A DNA stretch of 64,000 bases from contig NZ_LXFU01000053.1 of assembly GCF_001657485.1 (NCBI RefSeq), forward strand, positions 210,265 to 274,264, read 5' to 3'. The notes beneath the pieces were generated by a model. It did not search any database. It saw nothing but the letters and a program-made list of their open reading frames with translations, and was not told the DNA's origin. Origin of the DNA: Rhizobium sp. WYCCWR10014 (lineage in GTDB: Bacteria > Pseudomonadota > Alphaproteobacteria > Rhizobiales > Rhizobiaceae). How positions within the stretch are numbered: position 1 is the first letter of the stretch; each line of letters begins with the position of its first letter. The translations under genes and the position numbers were made by a program. Positions 24,299 to 33,368 of this stretch are shown in pieces.

Positions 24299-25213
24299 CT
24301 ACGGCACCTGAGCCCCACTCACCGCAACGTACACCGCATAAACCGACCGCGTCGCGGCGATAAACAGCCGGTTGCGTTGGGGGCCGCCGAAGGTGAGGTT
24401 GGCGACGGTCTGCGGTACGCGGATCTTGCCGATCAGTTTGCCGGTCGGGTCGAAGCAATGCACGCCATCGGCCGCACTCGACCAGAGGTTTCCGTTGACG
24501 TCTGTGCGGATGCCGTCCGGAATGCCGTTGTCGATCAGGCAGAAGACGCGGCCGTTGGTGAGCCTGTTGCCGTCGGCCACGTCGAAAGCGCGGATGTGAC
24601 GCGGCAGGCTTTCGTCATGGCTTGCGGCCGAATCCGCCACATAGAGGATTGTCTCGTCGGGTGAAAAAGCGAGGCCGTTCGGCTGTGTGAAATCGGTGAC
24701 CACAGCCGCAATTTCGCCGGTCGAGGGATCGAGCCGGTAGACGTTGCGGGTCGCCTGCTCCGGTTCGGCGCGATAGCCTTCATAGTCCGACATGATGCCG
24801 TAGGTGGGATCGGTGAACCAGATCGTGCCGTCGGATTTCACCACCACGTCGTTCGGCGAATTGAGCCTTGCGCCCTCGAAACGGTCGGCGAGCACGGTGA
24901 TCGAGCCGTCGACCTCGGTGCGGGTGACGCGGCGCGTTCCATGTTCGCAGGAGATCAGCCGACCTTGCCGGTCGCGCGTATGGCCGTTGGTGAAGTTGGA
25001 GGGTTGGCGGTAGACGGAGACGCCGCTCTCGGGCGTCCATCGCATTATGCGCTGGTTGGGAATATCGCTCCAGAGCAGCTGGTTCGCGTCGTTGAACCAG
25101 ACGGGACCCTCCGCCCAGCGGCAGCCGGAATAGAGCTCGTCGAGGCCGGCGCTTGTTACGATCATCTGCCGGAAGCGCGGGTCGTGGATTTCGTAAATGC
25201 TGGCCTCGGCCAT
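24299..25213 (-). CDS. SMP-30/gluconolactonase-family lactonase
   Basis: 304 residues from ATG 25213, with GGGAAGA upstream. Six-bladed propeller landmarks: Glu in YSGCRWAEGPVWF (metal ligand near residue 35), NGHTRDRQGRLISCEHGTRR, LNSPNDVVVKSDGTIWFTDPTYG (metal Asn and catalytic region), QPNGLAFSPDE and PDGIRTDVNGNLW (metal Asp). The family hydrolyses sugar 1,4- or 1,5-lactones with a divalent metal. It is the last gene of the ribose-type ABC operon, 14 bases after the permease, which suggests the imported sugar is oxidised to a lactone and opened here. No sugar dehydrogenase is visible nearby. Confidence 0.88.
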   Translation of the reverse strand: MAEASIYEIHDPRFRQMIVTSAGLDELYSGCRWAEGPVWFNDANQLLWSDIPNQRIMRWTPESGVSVYRQPSNFTNGHTRDRQGRLISCEHGTRRVTRTEVDGSITVLADRFEGARLNSPNDVVVKSDGTIWFTDPTYGIMSDYEGYRAEPEQATRNVYRLDPSTGEIAAVVTDFTQPNGLAFSPDETILYVADSAASHDESLPRHIRAFDVADGNRLTNGRVFCLIDNGIPDGIRTDVNGNLWSSAADGVHCFDPTGKLIGKIRVPQTVANLTFGGPQRNRLFIAATRSVYAVYVAVSGAQVP

Positions 25214-25227
25214 GGCGGTCTTCCCAA

Positions 25228-26178
25228 TTATCGCATGCCGGCCCGGCGACCGCCGGCGAGCATGATGACGCTGATAATGATGAGGCCGGTCATGATCAGG
25301 CGGATGCCCGCGCCGAGCCCGTAGGTGTTGAGCATGGAGACGACCAGGAACATGAAGAGCGATGCGCCCCAGATCCCCGGCACGTTGGAATCGCCGCCGG
25401 CGACCGCAGTGCCGCCGATCACCACGACGGCGATCGACATCAAGAGATACTCCGACCCCATGTTGAGTGCGGCGCCGCCGGAGAAGCAGGCGAGCAGATA
25501 GCCTGCGACCGATGCGAGCACGGCGCAGAACAAGTAGGTGACGAAGCGTGTACCGTCGACCGGTATGCCGGCCATGCGGGCTGCCGGCATGCTCTGGCCG
25601 ATCGCCGAGATCCAGCGCCCGCAGATCGTCTTCTCGAGCAGGAACCAGGCAAGCAGCGAGATGAGGAGTGCGACGATTGCCACGTTCGGCACGCCGAGCG
25701 TGTTCGACGTGGTGAATTCCGCCAGCACGCTCGGAGGCTTGATGCGTAATCCCCGGTTCGTCCAGATCGCCGCGGACTGGACGATGAAGCTCATCGACAG
25801 CGTGGCTATGATCGGCGGAATGCGCAGCGCCTTGATGAGTGCATAATTGCCGAGGCCGACGACAAGGCCAATGACGATGGCGACAAGAAGACCCGGCAGG
25901 ATCATGCCGTTTTCGACATTCATCAGCTTCAGCGCCACCGTGCCGGCAAGCGTCATCGTGGCGGGAACCGAGAGATCGATGTTGCCGGGGCCGAGCGTGA
26001 TGACGAACATCTGGCCGATGCCGACGATGACCGAGAAGGCCGCGAAGGTGAGGGCTGCCTGCGACAGGCCAAGCGTGCTGGCGCCGAGCGTCACCATGAT
26101 CGTCAGGAACCAGACGACAAAGGCGGCAAGCCACGACCAGATCCAGGGTTTGCGGAATAGGCGCAGGAGCGGGGTCAT
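25228..26178 (-). CDS. Ribose-type ABC transporter permease 2
   Basis: 316 residues from ATG 26178, overlapping the upstream permease stop as ATGA. About ten membrane segments in the BPD_transp_2 (RbsC) pattern: FVITLGPGNIDLSVPATMTLAGTVA near 58-82 and MGSEYLLMSIAVVVIGGTAVAGGDSNVPGIWGASL near the C-terminus. With its partner permease it forms a heterodimeric channel for the periplasmic protein at 28643. Confidence 0.9.
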   Translation of the reverse strand: MTPLLRLFRKPWIWSWLAAFVVWFLTIMVTLGASTLGLSQAALTFAAFSVIVGIGQMFVITLGPGNIDLSVPATMTLAGTVALKLMNVENGMILPGLLVAIVIGLVVGLGNYALIKALRIPPIIATLSMSFIVQSAAIWTNRGLRIKPPSVLAEFTTSNTLGVPNVAIVALLISLLAWFLLEKTICGRWISAIGQSMPAARMAGIPVDGTRFVTYLFCAVLASVAGYLLACFSGGAALNMGSEYLLMSIAVVVIGGTAVAGGDSNVPGIWGASLFMFLVVSMLNTYGLGAGIRLIMTGLIIISVIMLAGGRRAGMR

Positions 26179-27122
26179 CGGCGTTTCTCCCGCTTCTCCA
26201 GGCGGTTCAGCATCAGGCGGAGTGCCAGCACGATGATCAGGATCGCGCCCTGAGCACCGATCTGCCAGTCCGGCGAGATACGCAGGAAGGACAGGAACGA
26301 GCCAGCGAGCGTCAGCGTCAGCGCGCCGATGACGGCGCCGATCGGGGAGACGCGGCCGCCGATGAACTCGCCGCCGCCGAGGATCACGCCGGCGATCGAC
26401 AGCAGCGTGTAGCGCAGCGCGATATTGGCATCGGCCGAGGTCGTCAGGCCGACCAGGGCGATGCCAGCGAGCACGGCAAAGAGGCCGGCAAGACCATAGG
26501 CGGCAGCGCGTGCCCCGACAATCGACCAGCCGGCGCGCTCGACCGAGCGCTGGTTGCCGCCAATGCCGCGCATCAGCACGCCGAGCGAGGAGCGCATGAC
26601 GAGAAGATGGGCGACCAAGGCGATGACGATGCTGGCGACGATCGCCATCGGCGCCAGCGGCGGCTTGACGGTCATCAGCCAGCGAACCCAGTCCGGCGCC
26701 TGCCCGCCCGGTGCCGGCAGCAGCAATACGGCAAGGCCGCCCCAGACGAAGCTCATGCCGAGGGTCACGACAATGGAGGGCAGGTTGCGCAGATAGATGA
26801 CGACGCCGAGCGCCGCATAGGTTGCGATCGCGCCGGCAAGGATCAGCACACCGATCAGGGGCGCATCCCGCAGAAAGGTCGCGGTGACGCAGGCGACGAA
26901 ACTGACGAAGGCGCCCATCGAGAGATCGAGATCGTTCACCGCCATCACGATCATCTGGGCGATCGTCGCAAGCGCGATCGGCACGGCCAGGTTGAACAGC
27001 AGGTTGAGCCCGACATAGCTCATGGCGCGCGGCTGCAGCCAGAAGACGGCGGCGAGCAGCAGCGTCAGCGACAGAGCAGGAATGGCAAGACGCATGGCAT
27101 CGGACGACAGCCGGAACGTCAT
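26175..27122 (-). CDS. Ribose-type ABC transporter permease 1
   Basis: 315 residues, RbsC-type (BPD_transp_2). Landmarks: AQMIVMAVNDLDLSMGAFVSFVACVTA near 55-79 and LRYTLLSIAGVILGGGEFIGGRVSPIGAVIGAL near 240-270. It starts ATGA-coupled to the ATPase stop. The two permeases clearly differ in sequence, so this system uses a heterodimer rather than one RbsC. Confidence 0.9.
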   Translation of the reverse strand: MTFRLSSDAMRLAIPALSLTLLLAAVFWLQPRAMSYVGLNLLFNLAVPIALATIAQMIVMAVNDLDLSMGAFVSFVACVTATFLRDAPLIGVLILAGAIATYAALGVVIYLRNLPSIVVTLGMSFVWGGLAVLLLPAPGGQAPDWVRWLMTVKPPLAPMAIVASIVIALVAHLLVMRSSLGVLMRGIGGNQRSVERAGWSIVGARAAAYGLAGLFAVLAGIALVGLTTSADANIALRYTLLSIAGVILGGGEFIGGRVSPIGAVIGALTLTLAGSFLSFLRISPDWQIGAQGAILIIVLALRLMLNRLEKREKRR

Positions 27123-28582
27123 GCGGCGACCCCTTCGAAGGAGGCGGCGATGATGTTCTTCTCGTTAACCGCGTCGCCGGCGAGTTCGGCCGTGATGCGG
27201 CCTTCGCGGAAGACGTAGACGCGGTCGCAGAGGCGGACCTCGTCCATCTCCGTCGAGTACCAGATAAAGGTGCGGCCGCGCGCCGCTTCCTCGCGAATGA
27301 TGGCATAGACTTCCTGCTTGGTGCCGACGTCGACGCCACGCATCGGATCGTCCATCAGGACAACAGGTGCGCGCGTCGCAAGCGCGCGGGCAAAGAGCAC
27401 CTTCTGCTGGTTGCCGCCCGAAAGCGACAGGATGCGGTTGTCCATATCGGGCGTGCGTATCTCGATCCGCCGCTTCCAGTCGGCGCCTTTCGTCTGTTCT
27501 TCATCCGCGAGGATAAGGCCGCGCCGGGAGAGGTCACCGAGCGAGGCGATGGAGAAGTTGCGCAGGATGCTCCACAGCTCGAAGACGCCGTTGAGGCGGC
27601 GGTCGCCGGCGACGAAGGTGACGAGCGGATCGCGCTCAGGCAGCCAGTTGCCAGACTGCGCCGCATGCAGGGCGAGCAGGAGCTCGGTCTGCCCGTGGCC
27701 GGCCAGACCGGCCAGTCCGATGATTTCGCCCTTGCGCGCCGCAAACGGAAGCCCCTTCGCTTGATGAGACAGAATGAGCTGTGCGGTGGATTGTTCGCGG
27801 GCCGAGCGCTGCTTTGTCTCCTCCTTCGCAACGGTGCCCATCGCTTCGACGAGGCCGTGATGGTCAAAGCCCTGTGCCGGACGTTCGGCGACGACGCGAC
27901 CGTCCTTCATGACGACGATGCGGTCGGCGGTTTCGAGGATCTCGTGCAGGATATGCGAGATGAAGATGGCGGACCCGCCCGTGGCGATAAAGCGGCGGAC
28001 ATGGTCGAGCATCTGGCGGGCAAGGCTTGCATCGAGCGACGAGGTCGGTTCGTCGAGGATCACCAGCCGCGGCGCAATGCCTGCGTCGGAAAAGGCCATT
28101 GATATCTCGACCATCTGCCGCTCGGCGATCGAAAGATCCCCCACGGTCCGGCTGCTGTCGATGCCGTGGCCGGGAAAGACGGCGTCGAGGCTAGTCTCGA
28201 TGATTTTTGCGGCGCGCCGCCGCCAGCCGAAGCCACCGAGATGGCGATGCATGATGCGCGTGTTCTCGACGATCGAAAGGTTGGGGCAGAGCGAAAGCTC
28301 CTGGAAGACGCAGCGCACGCCGCGGGCACGCGCGGCATTGATGCCATAGCGTTCCAGCCGTTCGCCGTCGCTCGCAACGCTTCCTTCGTGCGGGGTGAGA
28401 CCGCCGTTGATCACGCTGACGATGGTGGACTTGCCGGCTCCATTGTGGCCGACAAGCCCGACGCATTCGCCCGGCATGACGCGAAGGGTCACGCCATCAA
28501 GGGCCCTGACCGCGCCGAAACTCACCTTGGCGCCATCGACCGCGATCACCGCCTTCAAAACGTCATCCATGCCGCCCGCCAT
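27119..28582 (-). CDS. Ribose/sugar ABC transporter ATPase with two ATP-binding domains (RbsA-like)
   Basis: 487 residues (ATG 28582; the ATG at 28570 is also possible). The first cassette has Walker A GHNGAGKST, signature LSIAERQMVEISMA and Walker B LVILDEPTSSLD, with switch His in IFISHILHE. The second has a degenerate Walker A position (GLAGLAGHGQTELLLAL), signature LSGGNQQKVLFARAL and VVLMDDPMRGVDVGTKQEVY. This asymmetry is normal for RbsA/MglA. Both ends of the transcript unit (27119 and 28643) have coupled neighbours. Confidence 0.92.
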   Translation of the reverse strand: MAGGMDDVLKAVIAVDGAKVSFGAVRALDGVTLRVMPGECVGLVGHNGAGKSTIVSVINGGLTPHEGSVASDGERLERYGINAARARGVRCVFQELSLCPNLSIVENTRIMHRHLGGFGWRRRAAKIIETSLDAVFPGHGIDSSRTVGDLSIAERQMVEISMAFSDAGIAPRLVILDEPTSSLDASLARQMLDHVRRFIATGGSAIFISHILHEILETADRIVVMKDGRVVAERPAQGFDHHGLVEAMGTVAKEETKQRSAREQSTAQLILSHQAKGLPFAARKGEIIGLAGLAGHGQTELLLALHAAQSGNWLPERDPLVTFVAGDRRLNGVFELWSILRNFSIASLGDLSRRGLILADEEQTKGADWKRRIEIRTPDMDNRILSLSGGNQQKVLFARALATRAPVVLMDDPMRGVDVGTKQEVYAIIREEAARGRTFIWYSTEMDEVRLCDRVYVFREGRITAELAGDAVNEKNIIAASFEGVAA

Positions 28583-28601
28583 GCCTGCTTCACAAAGAAT
28601 T

Positions 28602-28627
28602 CCGCGCGGCCATTTACGGCCGCGCGG
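28602..28627 (-). promoter_or_regulatory. Intercistronic stem-loop between binding protein and ATPase genes
   Basis: Perfect 10-bp GC-rich stem CCGCGCGGCC / GGCCGCGCGG with loop ATTTAC, in the 60-base gap. No T-run follows. Such hairpins after binding-protein genes typically stabilise the upstream mRNA and lower downstream expression, giving more binding protein than ATPase. Confidence 0.65.
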
Positions 28628-28642
28628 CAGTCGCCGGGAGAG

Positions 28643-29659
28643 TTACTTTGCCGACTCGATGACCTTGATTGCGTCTGCCTGCGTGTATTCCACGTTGGCG
28701 ACGCCGCCGGCCTGGGTATTGGCGAGGTTGGTTTCGAGATTGTCCTGGTCGATGCGCAGGAAGGGCACGACGAGGTCTTTTTTGACTTCCTTGCCGTCGA
28801 GGATCTGCTGGGCCACCCAGAAAGCGAGCGTGGAGACGCCGGGCGCGATGGATACGGACATGGTCTCGTAGCTCTTCGCGTCCTTCTGCTCCTTCCACCA
28901 CTTCAGTTCATCTTCGCGGTTGCCCATGATAATGATCGGCATCTTCCGGTCGGTTGCGGCAATCGCCTGTGCGGCGCCATAACCGTCACCACCCTGCGTT
29001 ACCACGCCGGCGATGTCGGGCAGGCTCGGCAGGATGCCGGCAACAGCCTTCTGCGCCACGTCCTGCGCCCAGTCTCCGTGAACGGAGCCGACAATCTTGA
29101 ACTGCGGGAACTGCTTGACACCCTCGTGGATGCCGGCCGAGATCTCGTCGTCGACGAAGACACCGGCAAGGCCGCGGATCTCGAGCAGGTTGCCGCCGTC
29201 CGGAAGTTTTTTCGACAAGTACTCGACCTCGCTGCGGCCCATTTCCTTGAAGTTGACGGCGATGCGCCAGGCGCAAGGTTCGGTCACGATGCCGTCAAAG
29301 GAAACAACGGTGATGCCGGCGTCGCAGGCTTCCTTGACCGCGCCGTTCAGCGCCGTCGGCGAGGCGGCGTTGAGCACGATGGCGTCATAGCCCTGCAGGA
29401 TCATGTTCTGAATCTGCGCGGCCTGTTCCGTCGCCTGGTTCTCGGCGGTGGTGAAAGGGTCGGCTGCGGCAACGGTGCCGGCCTTCACGGCTTCGCCTGT
29501 CACCTTGCCCCAGCTCGTCAGCATGGCCTGGCGCCACGAGTTACCGGCATAATTGTTGGAAAGGGCGATTTTCTTGGCCGATGTCTCGGCAAAGGCGGAA
29601 ACGGGCATCGCGGCGCATGCGATAGCGGCCGATGCCAGAAGCATCTTGCGGATTGTCAT
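28643..29659 (-). CDS. Sugar ABC transporter substrate-binding protein (RbsB-like)
   Basis: 338 residues, GGGAGGAAGAC before ATG 29659. The signal peptide ends at AFAE (about 25). Periplasmic-binding-protein 4 fold: KKIALSNNYAGNSWRQAML, QAAQIQNMILQGYDAIVLNAASPTALNGAVKEACDAGITVVSFDG (first lobe and hinge), VVTQGGDGYGAAQAIAA. It is first in an operon with the RbsA-like ATPase, two permeases and a lactonase, and is divergent from a two-component system that probably controls it. Ligand unknown; a pentose or aldose is likely. Confidence 0.9.
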   Translation of the reverse strand: MTIRKMLLASAAIACAAMPVSAFAETSAKKIALSNNYAGNSWRQAMLTSWGKVTGEAVKAGTVAAADPFTTAENQATEQAAQIQNMILQGYDAIVLNAASPTALNGAVKEACDAGITVVSFDGIVTEPCAWRIAVNFKEMGRSEVEYLSKKLPDGGNLLEIRGLAGVFVDDEISAGIHEGVKQFPQFKIVGSVHGDWAQDVAQKAVAGILPSLPDIAGVVTQGGDGYGAAQAIAATDRKMPIIIMGNREDELKWWKEQKDAKSYETMSVSIAPGVSTLAFWVAQQILDGKEVKKDLVVPFLRIDQDNLETNLANTQAGGVANVEYTQADAIKVIESAK

Positions 29660-29940
29660 GTCTTCCTCCCTGATGATCGCGCCTGTCGGCGGATCGCTTC
29701 ACTCCTGCCGGCCCACCTGGGTCCGAGTGAAAATTGTTCTTGCACTGAGCTTCCTCCTCTCAGTAAGGGCAGGATGCGGGAGATCGATCGGCCTGTACAG
29801 GGGCAAGGCGGCAATCCGTTTGCGGGTTTTGCGCAACAAGCTGCGGGTTTACGCAAGACGGCGGCGCTCTCGCAGGCGCTTACTGGGAAGGAGTCGCGGC
29901 GGGTTGAGGAGCCCGGCGCCGTCTCGGGGAGGAACTGACA

Positions 29941-31179
29941 ATGCTGCATCTCGTACCCGCAGCCATGTTCGACCATTATCTCGGCATTTCCCGGCTGCTC
30001 GCGGGCCAGCTCGACTTCCGCTCGGCTATCCGTTCCGTCGCAGCCGAGGTCGCCCATATCATCCCGCACGACCATCTCGATGTCTGCGTGCTGCTTGAGG
30101 GCGGCAACTATCATACGGCCTATGAGACGGGCATCGAAACCGCCTGGGGCGGGCTTGCCGGCGCGCCTGTTGTCAACAGCCCGATCCGCTCGCTGCTCTG
30201 GGGCGAGGTGGATTTTCTGCTGGCGGACGACGCCATGACCGACCCGCGTTTCCACTTCGAGGGCGCATTCAAGCGGCCGATCGTTGAACAGTCGCTGAGA
30301 AGCCGCTTGCACGTGCCCATGAAGGTGCAGGGCACGATCATCGCGGCGCTCTCCTGTTCGTCGCACAGGGCGGGCGTCTATACGATGGAGGATATCGAAC
30401 GCGCCCGCATCATCGCCGATCTGCTGACGCCCTATTTCTTCGCGCTGCAGGCGGCTGAGCAGGCGCAACGCTCGGCCATTGTCGAGGCGGAGGCCCGCGC
30501 CCGCGAGGAGGGCTTGCGGCAGGGTGCGCTCAAACTTACCGAAGCGCTGGAGCAGGAACGCCAGCGCATCGGCATGGACCTGCACGACCAGACGCTCGCC
30601 GACCTGACGCGGCTCGCCCGCCGGATCGATCGGCTGTCGCGCAACGGCGAGATGGCGCCCGAGGCGCTGGAACCGATCTCCCGTTCCCTGCAGCACTGCA
30701 TGCAGGATCTGCGGCAGATCATCGAACAGGCAAAACCCTCCGTGCTCCAGCTCTTCGGCCTCGCCCAGGCGATCGAGCATCATCTGGACCGATCGACCCG
30801 CGACACGGGATCGGGCATCGAATGGGGCCTTGTCGACGAGACGCACGGCGCGCTGGAGCGACTGGAACCGACCGTCAGCGTCGCGCTGTTCCGGATCGCG
30901 CAGGAGGCGATCAACAATGCGGTGCGCCATGCCGCTCCGCTGGCCGTCATGGTGCGGCTCGAGGCCGACGACGATCGGCTGTCGATTGAAATCTCCGACG
31001 ACGGGACCGGGCTCGCCAAGGCGCGGGGACGGATCGGCGGCGGCATCGACAATATGAAGACCCGTGCGCGGCTGATTTCGGCGCGGTTCACGACCGGGGC
31101 GGGCCACAACAATCGGGGGACAGTGGTGCGCGTCGTGCTACCGCTCGTACCGCACGACCCGCCGAGCGGGCCAAACTGA
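29941..31179 (+). CDS. GAF-domain sensor histidine kinase (NarL/UhpB type)
   Basis: 412 residues, GGAGGAACTGACA before the ATG. No membrane segment: an N-terminal GAF domain (about 20-175: LDFRSAIRSVAAEVAHIIPHDHLDVCVLL ... LRSRLHVPMKVQGTIIAALSCSS) senses a soluble signal. A coiled linker leads to HisKA_3 (ERQRIGMDLHDQTLADLTRLARR, phospho-acceptor His215), then an HATPase_c domain with RIAQEAINNAVRHA (N box) and DDGTGLA (G1). It forms a pair with the response regulator at 31193. Being divergent from the sugar ABC operon, it is the likely controller of sugar uptake. Confidence 0.9.
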   Translation: MLHLVPAAMFDHYLGISRLLAGQLDFRSAIRSVAAEVAHIIPHDHLDVCVLLEGGNYHTAYETGIETAWGGLAGAPVVNSPIRSLLWGEVDFLLADDAMTDPRFHFEGAFKRPIVEQSLRSRLHVPMKVQGTIIAALSCSSHRAGVYTMEDIERARIIADLLTPYFFALQAAEQAQRSAIVEAEARAREEGLRQGALKLTEALEQERQRIGMDLHDQTLADLTRLARRIDRLSRNGEMAPEALEPISRSLQHCMQDLRQIIEQAKPSVLQLFGLAQAIEHHLDRSTRDTGSGIEWGLVDETHGALERLEPTVSVALFRIAQEAINNAVRHAAPLAVMVRLEADDDRLSIEISDDGTGLAKARGRIGGGIDNMKTRARLISARFTTGAGHNNRGTVVRVVLPLVPHDPPSGPN

Positions 31180-31192
31180 GGAGAAGGGCACC

Positions 31193-31915
31193 ATGAAGGT
31201 TCTGATCGTCGAGGACGACCCGCTGCACCGGTCCTATCTGCACGAGGCGGTCAACGCGGCGCTGCCGGAATGCGACACGGTGATCGAGGCGGAGAACGGA
31301 ACCGCCGGCGAGAAGCTCGCCCGCGACCACAAGTCGGCGCATATCGTCATGGACCTGCAGATGGCAAACCGCAACGGCATCGAGGCGGCGCGCACCATCT
31401 GGAAGGAGCGGCCGGAAACCCGCATCCTGTTCTGGTCGAATTACTCGGACGAGGCCTATGTGCGCGGCGTCTCGCGCATCGTGCCGGATGGCGCCGCCTA
31501 TGGCTATGTGCTGAAATCCGCCTCCGACGAGCGGCTGAAGCTTGCGCTGCGCTCGATCTTCATCGAGAGCCAGTGCGTCATCGACCGGGAGGTGCGGGGC
31601 CTGCAGCAGAAGAGCCTCGGCCAGACGAACGGCTTCACCGATTCCGAATACGAGATCCTCGTCGATATCGCGCTCGGCCTCACAGACCGGGCCATCGCCA
31701 AACGTCGGGGCCTGTCGCTGCGCAGCGTGCAGAACCGCCTGCAGCAGCTCTACGACAAGCTCGACGTCTACCAGAGCGCCGGCGACGACCACGAGGACGG
31801 CCGCTTCAATCTGCGCGCCCGTGCCGTCACCGTCGCCTTCCTGCGCAAACTCCTGAATTACAGCGCTCTGGAGCGGGCGGAGGCAGAGCTGCAGGAGTGG
31901 CTTGAGGGAAAGTAG
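31193..31915 (+). CDS. NarL/LuxR-type response regulator
   Basis: 240 residues, 13 bases after the kinase. Receiver domain 1-125: acidic pair EDD (7-9), phospho-acceptor Asp54 in IVMDLQMANRNG, Ser/Thr position in LFWSNYS and Lys in YGYVLKSASDE. The C-terminal LuxR HTH (about 145-200) reads FTDSEYEILVDIALGLTDRAIAKRRGLSLRSVQNRLQQLYDKLDVYQ. A C-terminal extension (about 205-240) is longer than in typical NarL proteins. It should bind promoters of the divergent sugar operon after phosphorylation. Confidence 0.92.
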   Translation: MKVLIVEDDPLHRSYLHEAVNAALPECDTVIEAENGTAGEKLARDHKSAHIVMDLQMANRNGIEAARTIWKERPETRILFWSNYSDEAYVRGVSRIVPDGAAYGYVLKSASDERLKLALRSIFIESQCVIDREVRGLQQKSLGQTNGFTDSEYEILVDIALGLTDRAIAKRRGLSLRSVQNRLQQLYDKLDVYQSAGDDHEDGRFNLRARAVTVAFLRKLLNYSALERAEAELQEWLEGK

Positions 31916-31942
31916 TACGCGGGCCGCAGGCCGCCCCTACCT

Positions 31943-33268
31943 TCACGGCGCATGAGCCAAAGCGATCGCATCGGCCGCTTCCTCGCAGCGATCGCTGAGC
32001 GTGCTGGTCGCCACTCGAATATGACTGCTTGGCAAGACGGAGAATTTGTTGCCCGGGTTGACGGCGATATTGCGTGCGGCGAGCGTCACCATCGCGAATG
32101 GTTCGGAGACGACGGGCACCCAGAGGCACAGGCCCTGGCCTGGCGGTATCGGTATTCCCCGTTCGCTGAGCGCTTCGGCAAGAGCGTCGCGCCTCTGCTG
32201 ATAGATCTCGCGCGTCTCGCCGATAAGCTGCCAGGTTGCCGGATCGCGCAATAACCAGGCGGCGGCACCTTGCAGGATACGGCTGGTCCAGCCGGCACTG
32301 AAGGAGCGGTAAGACTGGATCTGATCGACGATAGGCGCGGAACTCGACAGAACCGCGAGACGCAGATCCGGGCCGAGGCTTTTCGAGAGCGACAGGATAT
32401 GGATCGTCCGCTCCGCAAATCGGCCGCCGAGCGACTGCGGAGGTGCCGCCGACACGTCGCCCACGCCATCGTCCTCAATGACAAGCGTATCGCTGTCTTC
32501 CAACACATCGCCGAGCTGATCGAGGCGGGACGAACTGACCGTAACGCCGGTCACGGAATGCAGCCGCGGCTGGAACAGGAAAGCCGCCGGACGTTGCCGC
32601 AATGCTTCGCGCAGCGAATCCGGCAGGGGGCCTTCGCCATCGCAGGCGACAGGGATGATTTTCACGCCGAGATCTTCCAGAATATCGAGCAGTCGCATGG
32701 CGGTCGGATGTTCGATCGCGACCGACGAGCCCGAGGAAACCAGCGCATGCAATATCGTATAGACGGCGTTGTAACCGCCATTGGTGGCCAGAAAAGCTTC
32801 CGCCTCATAAGGCCATCGCTCTGAAACGGCGTCCTTCAACTCAGGGACGATCCGGCTCCGCTCATAGCTGTTGAGATCATCGACGGACGCGCCATAGGCC
32901 ATCGCTTCGGCGAGGCGAGGAAGAAGTGCTGCATCCGGCCCGGCCAAGGTAAGGTCGAGCACACCTGCCCTATAGTTTCCCGAGCTGGCAAGGCGTTCCG
33001 GCTTGGCGACAAAGCGGTCGCCGCTGACCCAGGTGCCGTTGCGCCCCCGGCCGCTGATGATCTTCTGCCGCCGCAATTCGCTCCAGGCTTCGGAGATCGT
33101 CGCCGGACTGACATGCAATTCGTAAGCGATATCGCGGATCGCCGGCAGGCGTGTCCCAATGGGCAGGACACCGGCACGGATCAGCGCGCTCGTTTCGAGA
33201 GCAATGCCCCTGATGCTCCGGTCGGCTATTTTTTCGGCAAACCAGGAGGCTTCGACCGTGTCGCCCAT
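31943..33268 (-). CDS. MocR-family regulator (GntR HTH + aminotransferase-like domain)
   Basis: 441 residues. N-terminal GntR winged HTH (about 10-78: IRAGVLPIGTRLPAIRDIAYELHVSPATISEAWSELRRQKIISGRGRNGTWVSG). A fold-type-I aminotransferase-like domain follows, with IEDDGVGDVSA (cofactor Asp) and HILSLSKSLGPDLRLAVL, whose Lys would bind PLP. MocR proteins use the PLP domain as a sensor for amino acids or amines. It is divergent from the uptake/hydrolysis operon at 33369 across a gap with a perfect long inverted repeat, so it probably controls that operon. Confidence 0.92.
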   Translation of the reverse strand: MGDTVEASWFAEKIADRSIRGIALETSALIRAGVLPIGTRLPAIRDIAYELHVSPATISEAWSELRRQKIISGRGRNGTWVSGDRFVAKPERLASSGNYRAGVLDLTLAGPDAALLPRLAEAMAYGASVDDLNSYERSRIVPELKDAVSERWPYEAEAFLATNGGYNAVYTILHALVSSGSSVAIEHPTAMRLLDILEDLGVKIIPVACDGEGPLPDSLREALRQRPAAFLFQPRLHSVTGVTVSSSRLDQLGDVLEDSDTLVIEDDGVGDVSAAPPQSLGGRFAERTIHILSLSKSLGPDLRLAVLSSSAPIVDQIQSYRSFSAGWTSRILQGAAAWLLRDPATWQLIGETREIYQQRRDALAEALSERGIPIPPGQGLCLWVPVVSEPFAMVTLAARNIAVNPGNKFSVLPSSHIRVATSTLSDRCEEAADAIALAHAP

Positions 33269-33280
33269 TTTTTTCTCACT

Positions 33281-33332
33281 TTAAATGTTCAATAACGTAA
33301 TAACATTTGTACTCGCCATTTTGAACATTTAA
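33281..33332. promoter_or_regulatory. Long spaced inverted repeat, probable MocR operator
   Basis: TTAAATGTTCAA (33281-33292) and TTGAACATTTAA (33321-33332) are perfect 12-base reverse complements separated by 28 bases, so their centres are 40 bases (about four helical turns) apart. They occupy most of the 100-base gap between mocR and the divergent operon. Confidence 0.75.
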
Positions 33333-33368
33333 TTTGCCCCTCGTCGAGCCATTTCAGTGAGTTTTTGC

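Noticed and set aside
28166..29938. 590-codon plus-strand frame antisense to the sugar binding-protein and ATPase genes
   Set aside because: High-GC shadow; the minus-strand genes have complete domain motifs and ribosome sites.
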